Source: Parelaphostrongylus tenuis | Lineage: Eukaryota; Nematoda; Chromadorea; Rhabditida; Metastrongylidae | Length of the DNA stretch: 64,000 nucleotides | Assembly: GCA_019055375.1 (NCBI GenBank) | Contig: JAHQIW010002312.1 | Span: 1 to 64,000, forward strand | Direction: 5' to 3' | In this document: positions 23,501 through 34,590 of the stretch, in pieces | Layout of the letters: each line of letters begins with the position of its first letter | How positions within the stretch are numbered: position 1 is the stretch's first letter | Notes under the pieces: model-generated | Databases searched by the model: none | What the model was told of the DNA's origin: nothing | The model's input: only the letters and a program-made list of their open reading frames with translations | Translations under genes and position numbers: made by a program

Positions 23501-26500
23501 CCCGCTTGTACTAGCACGGCAAGACTGTCCTCCAAATATGCTCTTACAAACTTCTACAGGGAGCCGTGAAGCACGGCAACGCTTCACACTGCTCACCTTC
23601 CTCCCACTAGTACTATCACGACACGACGCTCCTCTAAATATGCTATTATAAACGTCTACAGGGAGCCGCGAAGCACGGCAACGCTTCAAACAGTTCTCGT
23701 TCTTCCCGCTAGTACTATCACGACACGACGCTCCTCTATATATGCTATTATAAACGTCTACAATTAGCCGTGAAGCACGGCAACGCTTCAAACTGCTCTC
23801 GTTCTTCCCACTTGTACTATCACGGCACGACGGTCCTCCAGTTATGCTCCTACAAAAGTCTACAATTAGTCCTGAAGCACGGCAACGCTACTAACTGTTC
23901 TCGTTCTTCCCGCTCGTACTATCACGGCAAGACGGTCCTCCAATTATTCTCCTACAAACGTCTACAATTAGCTGTGAAGCACGGCAACGCTTCAATACTG
24001 TTCTCGTTCTTCCCCCTAGTACTAGCAGGGCGCGACGGTTTTCCAAATATGCTCTTACAAACGTCTGTACGGAGTCGTGAAGCGCGGTAACGGTTCAAAC
24101 TGTTCTCGCCCTTCCCGCTAGTTCTAGCACGGCGCGACGTCCTCCAATTATTCTCCTACAAACGTCTACAATTAGCTGTGAAGCACGGCAACGCTTCATA
24201 CTGTTCTCGTTCTTCCACCTAGTACTAGCTCGGCGCGACGTCCTCCAAATATGTTCTTACAAACGTCTACAGGTAGCCGTGAAGCACGGCAACACTTCAA
24301 TACTGTTCTCGTACTTCACGCCAGTTCTAGCACGGCACGACGGTCTTCCAATATGCTGTTACAAACGTCTACAGGGAGAAGTGAAGCACGGCAACGCTTC
24401 ATACTGTTCTCGTTCTTCCCACCTAGTACTAGCTCGCCGCGACGTCCTCCAAATATGCTGTTTCAAACGTCTCTACGGAGTCGTGAAGCGCGGTAACGCT
24501 TTACGCTGCTCTCGTTCCGCTCGCTAGTACTAACACGGCACGACGGTTCTACAGATATGCTCATATAAACGTCTGCAAGGAGCACTGAAGCACGGCAACG
24601 CTTCAAACTGTTCTCGTTCTTCCCGCTGGCACTAGCACGGCACGACGGTTTTCCAAATATTCTCTTACATACGTCTACAGGGAGCCGTGAAGCGCGGCAA
24701 CGCTTCAAACTGTTCTCACCCTTCCCGCTAGTTCTACACGGCACGACTTTCCTCCATATATGCTCTTACAAACGTCTACAGGGAGCCGTGAAACACGGCG
24801 ACGCTTCAAACTATTCTCGTTCTTCCCGCTAGTACTATCATGGCGCGACGGTTCTACAGATATGCTCATACAAACGTCTGCAAGGAGCCCTGAAGCACGG
24901 CAACGCTTCAAACTGTTCTCGTTCTTCCCGCTAGTACTATCACGGCACGACGCTCCTCTAAATATGCTCTTACAAACGTCTACAATTAGTCGTGAAGCAC
25001 GGCAACGCTTCTAACTGTTCTCGTTCTTCCCGCTTGTACTATCACGGCAAGACGGTCCTCCAATTATTCTCTCTACAAACGTCTATAGGTATCCGTGAAG
25101 CACGGCAGCGCTTCATACTCTTCTCGTTCTTCCACCTAGTACTAGCTCGCCGCGACGTCCTCCAAATATGCTCTTACAAACGTCTCTACGGAGTCGTGAA
25201 GCGCGGTAACGCTTTACGCTGCTTTCGTTCTGCCCGCTAGTACTAACACGGCACGATGGTTCTACAGATATGCTCATACAAACGTCTGCAGGGAGCCCTG
25301 AAGCACGGCAACGCTTCAAACTGTTCTCGTTCTTCCCGCTAGTACTATCACGGCCCGACGTCCTCCAAATATGCTCTTATAAACGTCTACAGGGAGCCGC
25401 GAAGCCCGGCAACGCTTTGAACTGTTCTCGTTCTTCCCTCTAGTACTAGCACTACACGAACGTCTGCAGGGAGCCGTGAAGCACGGTTACGCTTCACACT
25501 GCTCGCGTTTTTCCCGCTAGTACTAGCACGTTGCGACGGTCCTCCAATTATGCTCCTACAATCGTCCACAGGGAGCCGCGAAGCACGGCAACTCTTCAAG
25601 CTGTTCTCGTTTCCTCCCGCTCGTACTAGCACTACACGAACGTCTGCAGGGAGCCGTGAAGCACGGTTACGCTTCACACTGCTCGCGTTTTTTCCCGCTA
25701 GTACTAGCACGTTGCGACGGTCCTCCAATTATGCTCATACAAACGTCTACAGGGAGCCGCGAAGCACGGCAACGCTTCAAACTGTTCTCGTTTCTCTCCC
25801 GCTCGTACTAGCCCGGCACGATGTCCTCCAAATATGCTCTTATAAACGTCTACAGGGAGCCGCGAAGCCCGGCAACGCTTTGAACTGTTCTCGTTCTTCC
25901 CGCTAGTACTAGCACTACACAAACGTCTGCAGGAGCCGTGAAGCACGGTTACGCTTCACACTGCTCGCGTTTTCCCGCTAGTACTAGCACGTTGCGACGG
26001 TCCTCCAATTATGCTCATACAACGTCTACAGGAGCCGCGAAGCACGGCAACGCTTCAAACTGTTCTCGTTTCTCTCAGCTCGTACTAGCACGGCACGAAG
26101 GTCCTCCAAATATGCTCTTATAAACGTCTACAGAGAGCCGCGAAGCCCGGCAACGCTTTGAACTGTTCTCGTTCTTCCCGCTAGTACTAGCACGGCCCGA
26201 CGTCCTCCAAATATGCTCGTACAAACGTCCACAGGGCGGCGTGAAACACGACAATGCTTCATTCTGCTCTCGTTCTTCTCCCTACTGCTAGCGCAGTGCG
26301 ACGTGTTTGAAATATGCTTTTACAAACATCTACGAGGAGCCGTGAAGCGCGGCAGCGCCTCAAACTGTTCTCCTTCCATCTGGTACAAGCACGGCGCGAC
26401 GTCCTTCAACGTGCTTTTACCACGTCTATAGAGAGCCGTGAAACACGGCATCGCTTCAAACTGCTCTCGTTCTTCTGCCTAGTGCTAGCACAGTGCGACG

Positions 26501-26740
26501 TGTTTCAAATATGCTTTTACAAACGTCTACAGTGAACCGTGAAACACGTCAACGCTTTACCTATTTTCTTTCTTCTCGCTAGCACTGACACTGCCAACGT
26601 TCTTCAAATTCGCTTTTACAGAGACCTGCGAAGGCCAGTGAAACACTACAAAGCTTCAAGCTGTTCTCGTCATTCTCGCCAGTATGAGCAGGTTGCGAAC
26701 TCCTTGAAATGTGCTTTCATTATCGGGTGGTGAGATAATG
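17600..26740 (+). repeat. 102-bp tandem satellite, left array (~90 units)
   Basis: Each unit contains, in order, ACAAACGTCTAC, then (G)AAGCACGGCAACGCTTC (an imperfect palindrome around CACGGCAACG), then CTGTTCTCGTTCTTCCCGC, TAGTACTAGCACGG and TCCAAATATGCTC. The period is about 102 bp, i.e. 34 codons, which leaves reading frames open across many units on both strands and generates long artificial repeat proteins (the longest 364 codons at 20,083-21,177). Units at both edges are the most diverged and 20.2-24 kb is the most homogeneous, as expected for unequal exchange. No coding function is proposed. Confidence 0.95.
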
Positions 26741-27063
26741 GAGCACTGCAATACTGTACACCACTCTGTCGTTTAACGGAAAAGGCTCCAATCTATTCTT
26801 ATGAGTTTTCATTCCAGTCATTTTTCTTTTATTTCCATTGTCAACCTTGAATCATCTTCGATCTTAGGTCTCCAACTGAACTTCCGAAGTTGTTCCAAAA
26901 ATTCAAAAATTTATTTTTCAAGTAATCGAAAATAACAGATAACATTGATTGAAATATTCTCCATCTGCCTGGATGCAATACTGCCAACTCTCCGGCAACA
27001 AGTCAATTTCGCGCCTAATATATTTTTGCACACATATGTCCAGCAATGGAGCCGTCACGGGAA

Positions 27064-28045
27064 TTCAATGTCAACTTACTGATTTACGAGTTTCAGTTGA
27101 GGCGTAATTTTCAGACTGCATTTGACAACATCAATCGTGCGGAAGGCCGCTAATTTGTGGGTGGAATGACGCATGAATGGTCGGCAAAGTTTTACAATGG
27201 AGATACTGATTTGGTCGATCAACGAAGGTGCGGAAGACTGCGTGAAATTGATCGAGAATCAATCATTGAAGAGATTGAAAAAGATACAACTTTGTGAAGC
27301 AGTGATTTGGCCGATGATTTCCGCTATCTGAACGGAGAGATCCAGAAGAATTTAGAAATGTAGGCAAGAAATGGAGCAAGGGCAATCGGATTCCGCACGA
27401 TCTCACACATGCTCAAAAGAACAAGAGAAAGCAAACTGCGCAAGCTCGTCTTCGTCGTCGTCGCCGCTCCTCGTTTTCTGAACAGAATTGTCACCATTGA
27501 TAAGAAATATATCCTCTTCAAGGCCAACGTCGTCCAAATCGGTGACTGTCACCAATTCAGCAGGGAACACCAACACCGAGATCAAATCGATTTGGACCAA
27601 AAGCACTGTTGATTACTTTCTAAAACCGAATGGGCTGATTCATTGGAACTTGTTGCAAGCCGCTCAGACGATCAACACTAAGCGATATTGCCAGCAACTG
27701 GACCGTTGCAATCAAGCAGCATCCACGTCACCGCCGTCGCCGAGTTTTTGCTTCAATACAATACAAGGCCACACGTTGCCAAGAAGAAAAGAAGAAGTTG
27801 ACCGATTTGGGCTCGGAGCACTTGAATCATCCGCCGTAATCGCCAGATCTGTCCCTTCCGGTTCCCATATCTTCATATATTGGAGCACTGCTTGGACAAG
27901 AAGAAGTTTCGAGACATCCATCATTTGCATGAAGAATTGACTGGATGGTTTGCATTCAAGTATAGTGAGTATGTGAGCGCGTAATTGTTATAGCGGGTGT
28001 CAAAGAACACTTGATTGAATTTGATAAGCAATCAATGATTGCCAA
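27064..28045 (+). pseudogene. mariner transposase relic (left-arm copy)
   Basis: Three-frame reading gives a full-length mariner layout. It runs from an N-terminal helix-turn-helix region with EFQLRR and HEWSAKFYNGDTDL (family: WFxKFRxGDxxLED), through GRLREID and SDLADDF, then LTHAQ-like and RRR segments and ITF*NR (family LITFWNR), to a C-terminal HL(R)xELTGW and VKEHLIEFDK end. Several stops and frameshifts interrupt it, for example the TGA after DTTL at about 27,295. It was probably a cut-and-paste DNA transposase of the DD34D group and is now inactive. The inverted paralogue is at 48,940-50,445. Terminal repeats of the element could not be identified. Confidence 0.75.
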
Positions 28046-29716
28046 AAACAGTGCTGTACATCACATGCGATCCCACTTCATCGATAACTTACAATGAATT
28101 TTTTGATTACTAGTTTTTTCAAAGGTTGAGACTCCACTGAATACATAAAACACTTTTTTTATCGCTCTATTTCTTCTGATTTCTTACCGATTTTATATCC
28201 TCTATGTAGGTCTTTCTAGTCGAATGTCAGTTTTCTGGTTTCCTCTGCTTCGTCCAGTCCCCACTGTTCAGATAACTTCAGTAAGAAGACCGTCTTAAGT
28301 CGTTGCAGCCTTTCATCAATACACCAGACTCTTCATCAGTAATCTGTCTGCAATATATGTAATCATCGACTGTATCATTGTAATGCCTTTTCTCCTTTGC
28401 ATATTTCAGTCCTTGTTTTTTGAAGATAGTGGTTTTGACAATTAAGTAAAGGAGTTTCGGTGACTCATGGATAAATGTGTGCCGCTTGATACCCTCCTCA
28501 CTCGCCTCCCACTTCTCTGCAGCGAACTAGAACACTTTTCAAACAGCGTTTTGTGCTATTGTCGCAAGTCGGTCGATTCTCACGAAATGTTGTTGAGGCT
28601 TGTTTGGTAATTGGTTCTGTAGCAGTCATACACCTTTGGGAAGCAGAAAAACGAAAAGTAGGAAAACAAGGCATTGAGATGAGAAAATCGTTGGCTTGTG
28701 CTGCAACACCACTGCAATTCCATGGTTGAATTGAAAGATTGCTATGGCAGCCACTCAACTTTCAACAGCCTCAGTTTGGAACCGTTATTACACCGACAGA
28801 CAGGTTTCCCAAAGTCATAAATTGTGGCATCTAGCACTTGTTAGGTGGTGCGATCAAGAACACCTTGTGCAAGATACGCCAACTGCTGTTACTTGTCAGC
28901 AGGGATTGAAATGATGTGTATAGAAAGTGAGGAATTTATTAACTGACGAATATGTCGCCCATTGAAGAAAGTCAAGCAGTGCCACTACTTTCTTTGTAAA
29001 CAGAATAGATATGGATCAAAACCGCTTGAAGTATGTGATGAGAGAGGATACATCTACTAAAAGACGATATACGCAGCGAGGGCACGAATCTTAGATCAAC
29101 CGGGCGTCGTGCAGACGGTTTTATGATGAGCCTAATGGACCACCTGCTATATGAAGGGAGACATTTCTTCGCAGACAACTGATGAACTAATTTCCTCCGC
29201 CGAGTTTCTAACACAGAAAAAACCTAGCCGACTAGGGCCTGCACGAAAAAAGCAAAAGTTAGCCGATATAACTGATGCAAGAAAATCTGCATACGAATGA
29301 GTAGAGAGCGACCGCCTGAGTACCTATGTAGGAGAGGTCACCAGTGTGTTGTTACATAATAAATGAGCCTCACTTGAAGTAGAAAACTAATCTGAAACAT
29401 AGGGTCTTATCATTTGTTACATTTCGACACTCTTCTTTCCTCTGCGTTCTGAGGCTTTTGGAATTTTATCTGAAAGGCTTCGAGGGTTTTCCGCGCTGAT
29501 GTTAATGAATCGCATTCCAGGATTCGCATTACGATCTCAGAGCCGTCACTGTTGTCTTTCCCTTTCTACACCCAAAATCGTATTTCTGCGAGCTTTCGAA
29601 CCATCAAAGTGACCTTTATGCCGGTACTGTGCAGTTTCCACTCTCGTCAATATATTTGTCTCATTCTAACAATAGTGCAGTTCGATTGTACCGATCTCAT
29701 AAATTCTCTCTTTCTA

Positions 29717-29797
29717 TCTCTTTCTCTCTATTATTATTATTATTATTATTATTATATTATTATTATTATTATTATTACTATTATTATTATTATTACC
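29717..29797. repeat. ATT trinucleotide microsatellite
   Basis: About 80 bp of ATT repeats with a few interruptions inside X copy 1. It generates poly-Tyr/Ile reading frames at 29,552-29,991 that are not genes. Confidence 0.95.
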
Positions 29798-29957
29798 ACA
29801 ATAATATCATGCAATTTCTTTCTTCACGAAGGACGTCGTGCAGAAATAAAGCTATTCTCTTGGAAAATAGTGATTGTTTGTATCACCAGTTGAGGGCAAG
29901 CATTCCTTTCATTGCTATCATAAAGACGTTGAGTTCTACCAAATCAGAGCGAAAGAG

Positions 29958-30029
29958 TAGCAGCGAGTCGTTTCGATCCACCGACCTTTGAGTTATGGGC
30001 CCAGCACGCTTCCACTGCGCCACGCTGCT
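29958..30029 (-). pseudogene. Initiator tRNA-Met (CAU) pseudogene
   Basis: It aligns without gaps to the intact tRNA-iMet copies at 40,303 and 43,709. The acceptor stem is preserved, but it carries a C-to-A change at the base of the anticodon stem and a G-G mismatch in the T stem. The anticodon loop still reads CCCATAA. The sequence after the gene lacks a T4 terminator. It lies in X copy 1. Confidence 0.8.
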
Positions 30030-30429
30030 TATTATCGAGCCCTTGACCACCTGAAATGGACTGTTATACGTATAGAGATAGTGAGTTTGAAGTATCACCA
30101 ATCAATGACAATCATTCTTTTCATCGTTATGGCTAAGGCATGAATTTTTTTTTTTAAATAATGGCAAAAGTATTAGCAGCGTACACAGCGGTAACGGTGT
30201 TGTGCACACTTGTCAAGTTCACCATCTATTAGTGTACAAATATGACTTCGACGTTTTTTACAGTTTAAACATTCAGGTAATACGAAAAAATCCTTATGCC
30301 TAAGTTTATTCAAATATAAATTCCATCATTAACTACATTTCCAGATATTGGGTAATTTGTGAATGCCATTGAAGAAAGACTTGATAGGTAAAATTGGTAC
30401 GATCTGATAAAAAATTTTTTTAAACCTTG

Positions 30430-30960
30430 CTAATTTTGATTCGAATTTGGTACTTTCAAGTGGTCATCCGACTGTGCAATGCTGGGAGAGTAAGGCGGGT
30501 CAGGTGATACCCAAAACCTCCCACTTCAGCTGTTTTGTGAGGTTTTTGATCGGTTTTGCAACATGAGGTCGAGCGTTATCATGCTGCAAAATCACTTTGT
30601 CGTATCTTAAGGTCCATTCCGATTATTTTATTTGCAACTCATGATTTAATTTGGCCAGTTATTATAGATAAAGTGCTGTATTAACCATGCGAATCACAAC
30701 ATTTAGAAAGCTTGTAGTAGGCACGCCTTTCTGATCCCATCAAATGCACAACTAACAATCTTTCCATGATTATTACGTTTTGCACTAGACTTTGCTGCTT
30801 ATCCGGGATAGGCCCATGATCGTTTGCGCAACGGACTGTCAAAATGAAATTCAATCCTTTTTTATGATCGCTATGTGATACAAAATAGTCTTCCTTTACT
30901 TCTATGGTACAAAAGTCGTCATCTTCAAAGTCCTAAAAACCATCATATAAAATGTTCTGT
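30430..30960 (-). pseudogene. Second mariner family relic (left arm)
   Basis: The minus strand contains LQHDNARPHVAKPIKN at about 30,565-30,610, the mariner block around the second catalytic aspartate. A W-x-F segment and SWAYPG lie upstream near 30,800-30,850 (family: KSWxxPGxP), and a HGK block near 30,770. Stops interrupt all frames. The inverted paralogue is at 42,720-43,275. It belongs to a different mariner group from the relic at 27 kb, judged by the HDNARPHVAKP block. Confidence 0.65.
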
Positions 30961-31074
30961 AAAAAAAGGTATACTTACAACTAACGTTTTTAGCGCACTT
31001 TCGAAAAAAGCAAAGAATTTTCATGTCTCCACTTCCAAAAATAATTAAACGGCAGAGTCATATTTGTACACCTA

Positions 31075-31260
31075 ATATACACTAACCTATCAAGGAGAAG
31101 GTCGGCCGGACACATAATGCATTTCAACAGCAACCGATGGGCAAGAGCCGCTACTGAATGTTCCAAAAATTTCAAACGGACCACAGAAAGGCCACCGACC
31201 CGATGGTCTCATCGTTTGACAAAAAGCCTAGGAGGACATGATTAACACGATGGGACAGCG
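31075..31260 (+). pseudogene. RTE LINE C-terminal scrap (left arm)
   Basis: The frames give KVGRTHNAFQQQPMGKSRY-like text on one frame and RTTERPPTRWSHRLTKSL on another. These correspond to the LINE C-terminal blocks around AGHVMRFNDNRWTRA and GRPPTRWSDFFTK. A frameshift separates them. The mirror copy is on the minus strand at 42,480-42,670. Both therefore predate the palindrome, unlike the LINE at 45-48 kb. Confidence 0.6.
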
Positions 31261-32913
31261 CTGATTTCCTGTGCGGCGGGCGGTGAGACAGCGCGGCGAG
31301 CACAAAGCATTACAATGCGCTATGGTAGTTCTTCAGTGGGATTTAGATTTTTGTCGCCGCTAAAGAGAGTCCAATTATCAGTGGGAGAGAAAATTTGATA
31401 GAAGAGACTTTAATAAGACAACAGCGATTCGATAATCGAAGTGATACTGCACTTGAGATGTAATGTCACTTCATCAATTTTTTGGAGAACCTTTTCAATA
31501 TCAGTGCATTTCACTTGCTCATGAAATAACGGAAGTTGACAATTATCGGATCGGTAAACAGTTATGAAGAACGGTTTTGATGATTAAAAATATACTTGTC
31601 TAAAAACCAGAACACATTGACGTGATTCAGGTGAAATACAAAAATAGAAAGTATATCTCACTTTTATTACTGAACACACTGAAAAAATAAAGAAAATGAA
31701 GATGTCCTACATAAGCAGATTTTTCGAAATAAATGTAGAAGTACTATCTATGTACTGACACGGTGCACAAGCGATTTTGGGTGAATCGGATAGGCGAAAG
31801 GATGGCAGTGTTTGTTATGCTATATGTCGTTTGTGCTAAGGAAAATATTGCGCCAAGTTTGTAAGCATATTTATAAGAGAAAAACAACAACGGACTATCA
31901 TCAGTGAGTTTACTGATAGCAAAAAAGTGAACTTATCAAGATGAAGTAATAAGAGAAGTACTGAAGTGGCAGCTTCTCCTCTACAAAAAAAGAGAAGTAA
32001 AATGTGTACATAGAAGTGTTCATTAGTAATGTGGTTGAATGAGACAACCTAGGCACTCATAATCATAGTCAGATGTATCAAGGCCGTTCTACTCACACAC
32101 TCTCCGGTCATAGGTTTGAGATTGCTTGCAGGCAATTGAACGGATCTATGATGTGCTCGAACCTCAGCCTTCTTCAGATAGTCTCAAACGATTGTCTTCC
32201 CTGGTAGTTTCTGTAATAACGAAATTGCGGATCCTGAAATATTGTCAGCAAAACACATCAGCAAGCAGTGCTGTCTTTCAATTAGAATTTAACGAAACAA
32301 AAATAAATTGCGCTGTTTCTCTAGAACTCAAAATAGTTCCCCTGGTCTGCACTGGAATTACGAACAGAGGAACAAGGAAATTAGTACTAATTAATATGAC
32401 GACTTTTGAAGGGTCTCAACTGAGATGCCTAAGCTGCTCACTTCTTGATGAGCTGACACGAGGTTGTTAAGAAAATAATTCATTTGCTGCAATATACTAC
32501 ATCAACAGTGCTTGATATTTCGGTGGTTTCGTCTTATTCAGAGCTTGTACGAGTCAAATGGACGTGCAATATACTCAGTCAAACGTTTCGACGATTTCGC
32601 CCTCTTCAAAGCGTGGAAAAGTTACACTGTTGTGCCAAGAGCTCAGAGAAATACTGTTTGATCTAAGTCGATGAAACTTTTACATGAATGTTTTAAGCTC
32701 TTAGTGAACGGCGTTCTCCAAATACTAACGCACAAACGCTTTTTCTGCTCCTCTTTGCGGGTGCACCCGATAATAAATGATTGACCGTAAACATCGAAGC
32801 AATTAGTAATTGACAGGGGCCGTTCACTATGCGACTAAATCTTGGTTATGACTCTCATGAAGTAAGCAAAGCGTTGAAATCACTGGAACTTACGCTCTCG
32901 AATGATTACTAAC
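31261..32913. other. Block Y, left copy: unassigned, duplicated in inverse at 40.8-42.5 kb
   Basis: AT-rich sequence with no supported gene. Frames such as 32,126-32,470 are not preserved in the mirrored copy. A ribozyme-like fragment at 32,578-32,612 (minus) was examined and not accepted. Confidence 0.4.
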
Positions 32914-32927
32914 AATCTAAGAGAGCT

Positions 32928-33210
32928 ATACCTTTATCTCGAGTGCTTTGTTTAGATCACGCTCAAATTTCAATATATCCTTTCACCATTATTTGAGCCA
33001 ACATGTCATGTGGTCTGGTAAGGGCTCTTGTACAGCCCGAGACACGTGTTTCGGCCTTACAGACTCATCAGCCGGGCAGAACCCGACGTCTGTCGATCTT
33101 TTCATAGCCAGTTCTCTCGGGAGCGTCACACTCCTTACGAAACACGTGTCTCGGGCTGTACAAGAGCCCTTACCAGACCACATGACATGTTGGCTCAATT
33201 AATGATGAAA
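32928..33210 (-). mobile_element. Fold-back element H1 carrying a hammerhead ribozyme
   Basis: A 283-bp insertion is flanked by a 14-bp direct repeat, AATCTAAGAGAGCT at 32,914-32,927 and AATCTAACAGAGCT at 33,211-33,224 (13/14 identical). The other palindrome arm has a single uninterrupted copy of this site at about 40,843-40,856 (inverted). The insertion starts with ~65 bp of AT-rich leader. A near-perfect inverted repeat follows, with 63-bp arms beginning TTGAGCCAACATG at 32,993 and ending CATGTTGGCTCAA at 33,198. The left arm contains the ribozyme on the minus strand; the right arm keeps only its 3' half. It encodes no protein; two ~80-codon frames are palindrome artefacts. Confidence 0.8.
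33035..33077 (-). ncRNA. Hammerhead self-cleaving ribozyme (type I) in H1
   Basis: Minus strand, 5' to 3': stem I GCCCGG, core CUGAUGA, stem-loop II GUCU-GUAA-GGCC, core GAAA, self-complementary stem III (ACAC/GUGU), cleavage nucleotide C17, stem I UCGGGC. All invariant core positions (C3, U4, G5, A6, G8, A9, G12, A13, A14, A15.1, U16.1, C17) are present. Stem I pairs at six of six positions, with one G-U. Stem II has a U-C mismatch at its second pair. Predicted cleavage lies between 33,041 and 33,040. The tiny loopless stem III resembles hammerheads of retrozymes, Penelope elements and satellite DNAs, which are thought to work best as dimers. Confidence 0.8.
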
Positions 33211-33688
33211 AATCTAACAGAGCTCTGTTCCGATGGGAGGACGATGATGATGAAATGACTGGAAATTACGATATTCAGATCAAAATTAGCAAGGTTTAAA
33301 AAAAAATTTGGTCAAATCTTATCAATTTTACCTGTCAAGTTTTTCTACAGTGGCATAAACAAATTACCCAATATGAGGAAAATGTTATAGTTAATGAAGA
33401 TATTTATCTTTAAATAAACTAGGTATGAATATCTTTTGTATTAATTGAATGTTTAAACTGTAAAAACGTCGGAGTCATATTTGTACACTTAATAGGTGGT
33501 GAACATGGCAACTGTACACAACACCGTTATCGCTGTACACGCTCCTAATACTTTTGTCGTTATTTCGAAAAATTTATGCTTTCGCCATAACATTGAAAAG
33601 AATGATTGTCATTAATTGGTGATACTTAGAACTCACTATCTTTATAACGTATAACAACCCATTTCAGGTAGTCAAAGGTTTGCTTATA

Positions 33689-33760
33689 AGAAGAGCGGCG
33701 CAGTGCAAGCGTGCTGGGCCCATATCCCAGAGGTCTGTGGATCGAAACTACTCGCTGCTA
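33689..33760 (+). pseudogene. Initiator tRNA-Met (CAU) pseudogene
   Basis: Gap-free alignment to the intact copies, but the 5' acceptor strand is changed to AGAAGAG against CGCTGCT, destroying pairing. The anticodon loop reads CCCATAT and the T stem has additional changes. A TTTT tract follows at 33,764. It lies in X copy 2. Confidence 0.8.
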
Positions 33761-33920
33761 GTGATTTTGTTCCGATTTGGAAGAAGCCAACGTCTTTATA
33801 ATGGCAATGAAAGAATGATTGCCACTAAATGGTGATACAAGAAATCGCTACTTCCCAAGAAAATAGCTTTATTTCTGGCACTACGTCCTTTATGAAGAAG
33901 GAACTGCATGATATGTCGTA

Positions 33921-34036
33921 ATATAATAATAATAATATAATAATAATAATAAAAATAATAAAAATAATAATAATAATAATATAACAATGACAATATAATA
34001 ATATAATAATAATAATAATAATAATATATAATAATA
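33921..34036. repeat. TAA trinucleotide microsatellite
   Basis: Long TAA/TAT repeat in X copy 2. It gives rise to a Tyr-rich minus-strand frame (33,796-33,993) that is not a gene. Confidence 0.95.
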
Positions 34037-34039
34037 ATA

Positions 34040-34439
34040 TACTTCTGCTATCTGCTGCTTTTTTTACAGACCCTCAAAATGTTTAATCTGATAAGGATAT
34101 TACTTATTTTTGAGACAAAGGTCCCTAGTGCTATATAGGCGCTTATTTCGGTCCTATTGGGAGGACTCATCTTAGCAAACCCTCCATCTTTCCGTCGATT
34201 CCTTGAGGTGAAAGAATCCCTAAAGTATCAAGCTCCGAGTAAAAACTAAGTCACCCAAAGTAGGATGATGGTATTACCTTGACTTTGTGGTGACCGGCAG
34301 TCGAGCTTACGGCTTTAGAGGGGTTATTTCACCTCAAGAATCGACGGAACCGGTGAGGTGCCACTGATGAGTCCCATAGTACGAATTAGGCGCCTATATA
34401 TTACTAGACCTTTCGGCCTCAAACAAGTAATATCCTTAT
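34040..34439. mobile_element. Fold-back element H3 with decayed hammerhead ribozymes
   Basis: Inserted inside the TAA microsatellite. The inverted repeats begin ATAAGGATATTACTT at 34,091 and end AAGTAATATCCTTAT at 34,439; an inner pair matches around GATTCCTTGAGGTGAAA and TTTCACCTCAAGAATC. The right arm on the plus strand has CUGAUGAG at 34,364-34,371, then a GAAU (expected GAAA) at 34,383 and the self-complementary TAGGCGCCTA. The left arm on the minus strand has GAUGAGUCCU, a loop, then AGGACC-GAAA, but its CUGA is altered. Each arm keeps what the other has lost, so the ancestor probably had a hammerhead in each arm. Neither copy looks active. Confidence 0.65.
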
Positions 34440-34590
34440 AATAATAATATTAATAAATATTAAATTAATAATAATATAAGATTTTAATAATAAAATAATA
34501 CTAATAATACTAATAATATTATAAATAATAAAATAATAATAATTAATAATATAGATAATATAATATAATAATAATAATAGTAAATTATAT
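34440..34590. repeat. TAA/ATT-rich microsatellite
   Basis: Degenerate TAA-type repeat continuing the microsatellite on the right side of H3. The Ile/Leu/Tyr-rich minus-strand frame 34,484-34,696 is an artefact of it. Confidence 0.9.

Larger units (their letters stand above)
28060..30460 (+). repeat. Composite repeat X, copy 1
   Basis: X is a ~2.3 kb block present four times in the palindrome. Landmarks in order: the mariner tail, a GTTGAGACTC word, CAGATAACTTCAGTAA, CTCCCACTTCTCTGCAG, GTTAGGTGGTGCGATCAAGA, CGGGCGTCGTGCAGACGG, a GACTAGGGCCTGCACG word, an ATT microsatellite, and an initiator-Met tRNA on the opposite strand. Parts translate to short conserved-looking peptides, but changes between copies fall without regard to codon position, so I do not call a gene. 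Its transposon class is unknown. Confidence 0.75.

Noticed and set aside
29552..29991. Tyr/Ile-rich frames of 113-120 codons
   Set aside because: They are generated by the ATT microsatellite.
33125..33190. Hammerhead in the right arm of H1
   Set aside because: Only the GAAACACGUGUC and UCGGGC parts remain; the CUGAUGA core is deleted.
32948..33202. Overlapping ~80-codon frames on both strands at H1
   Set aside because: They are produced by the near-perfect inverted repeat and encode mirrored peptides; no family resemblance.
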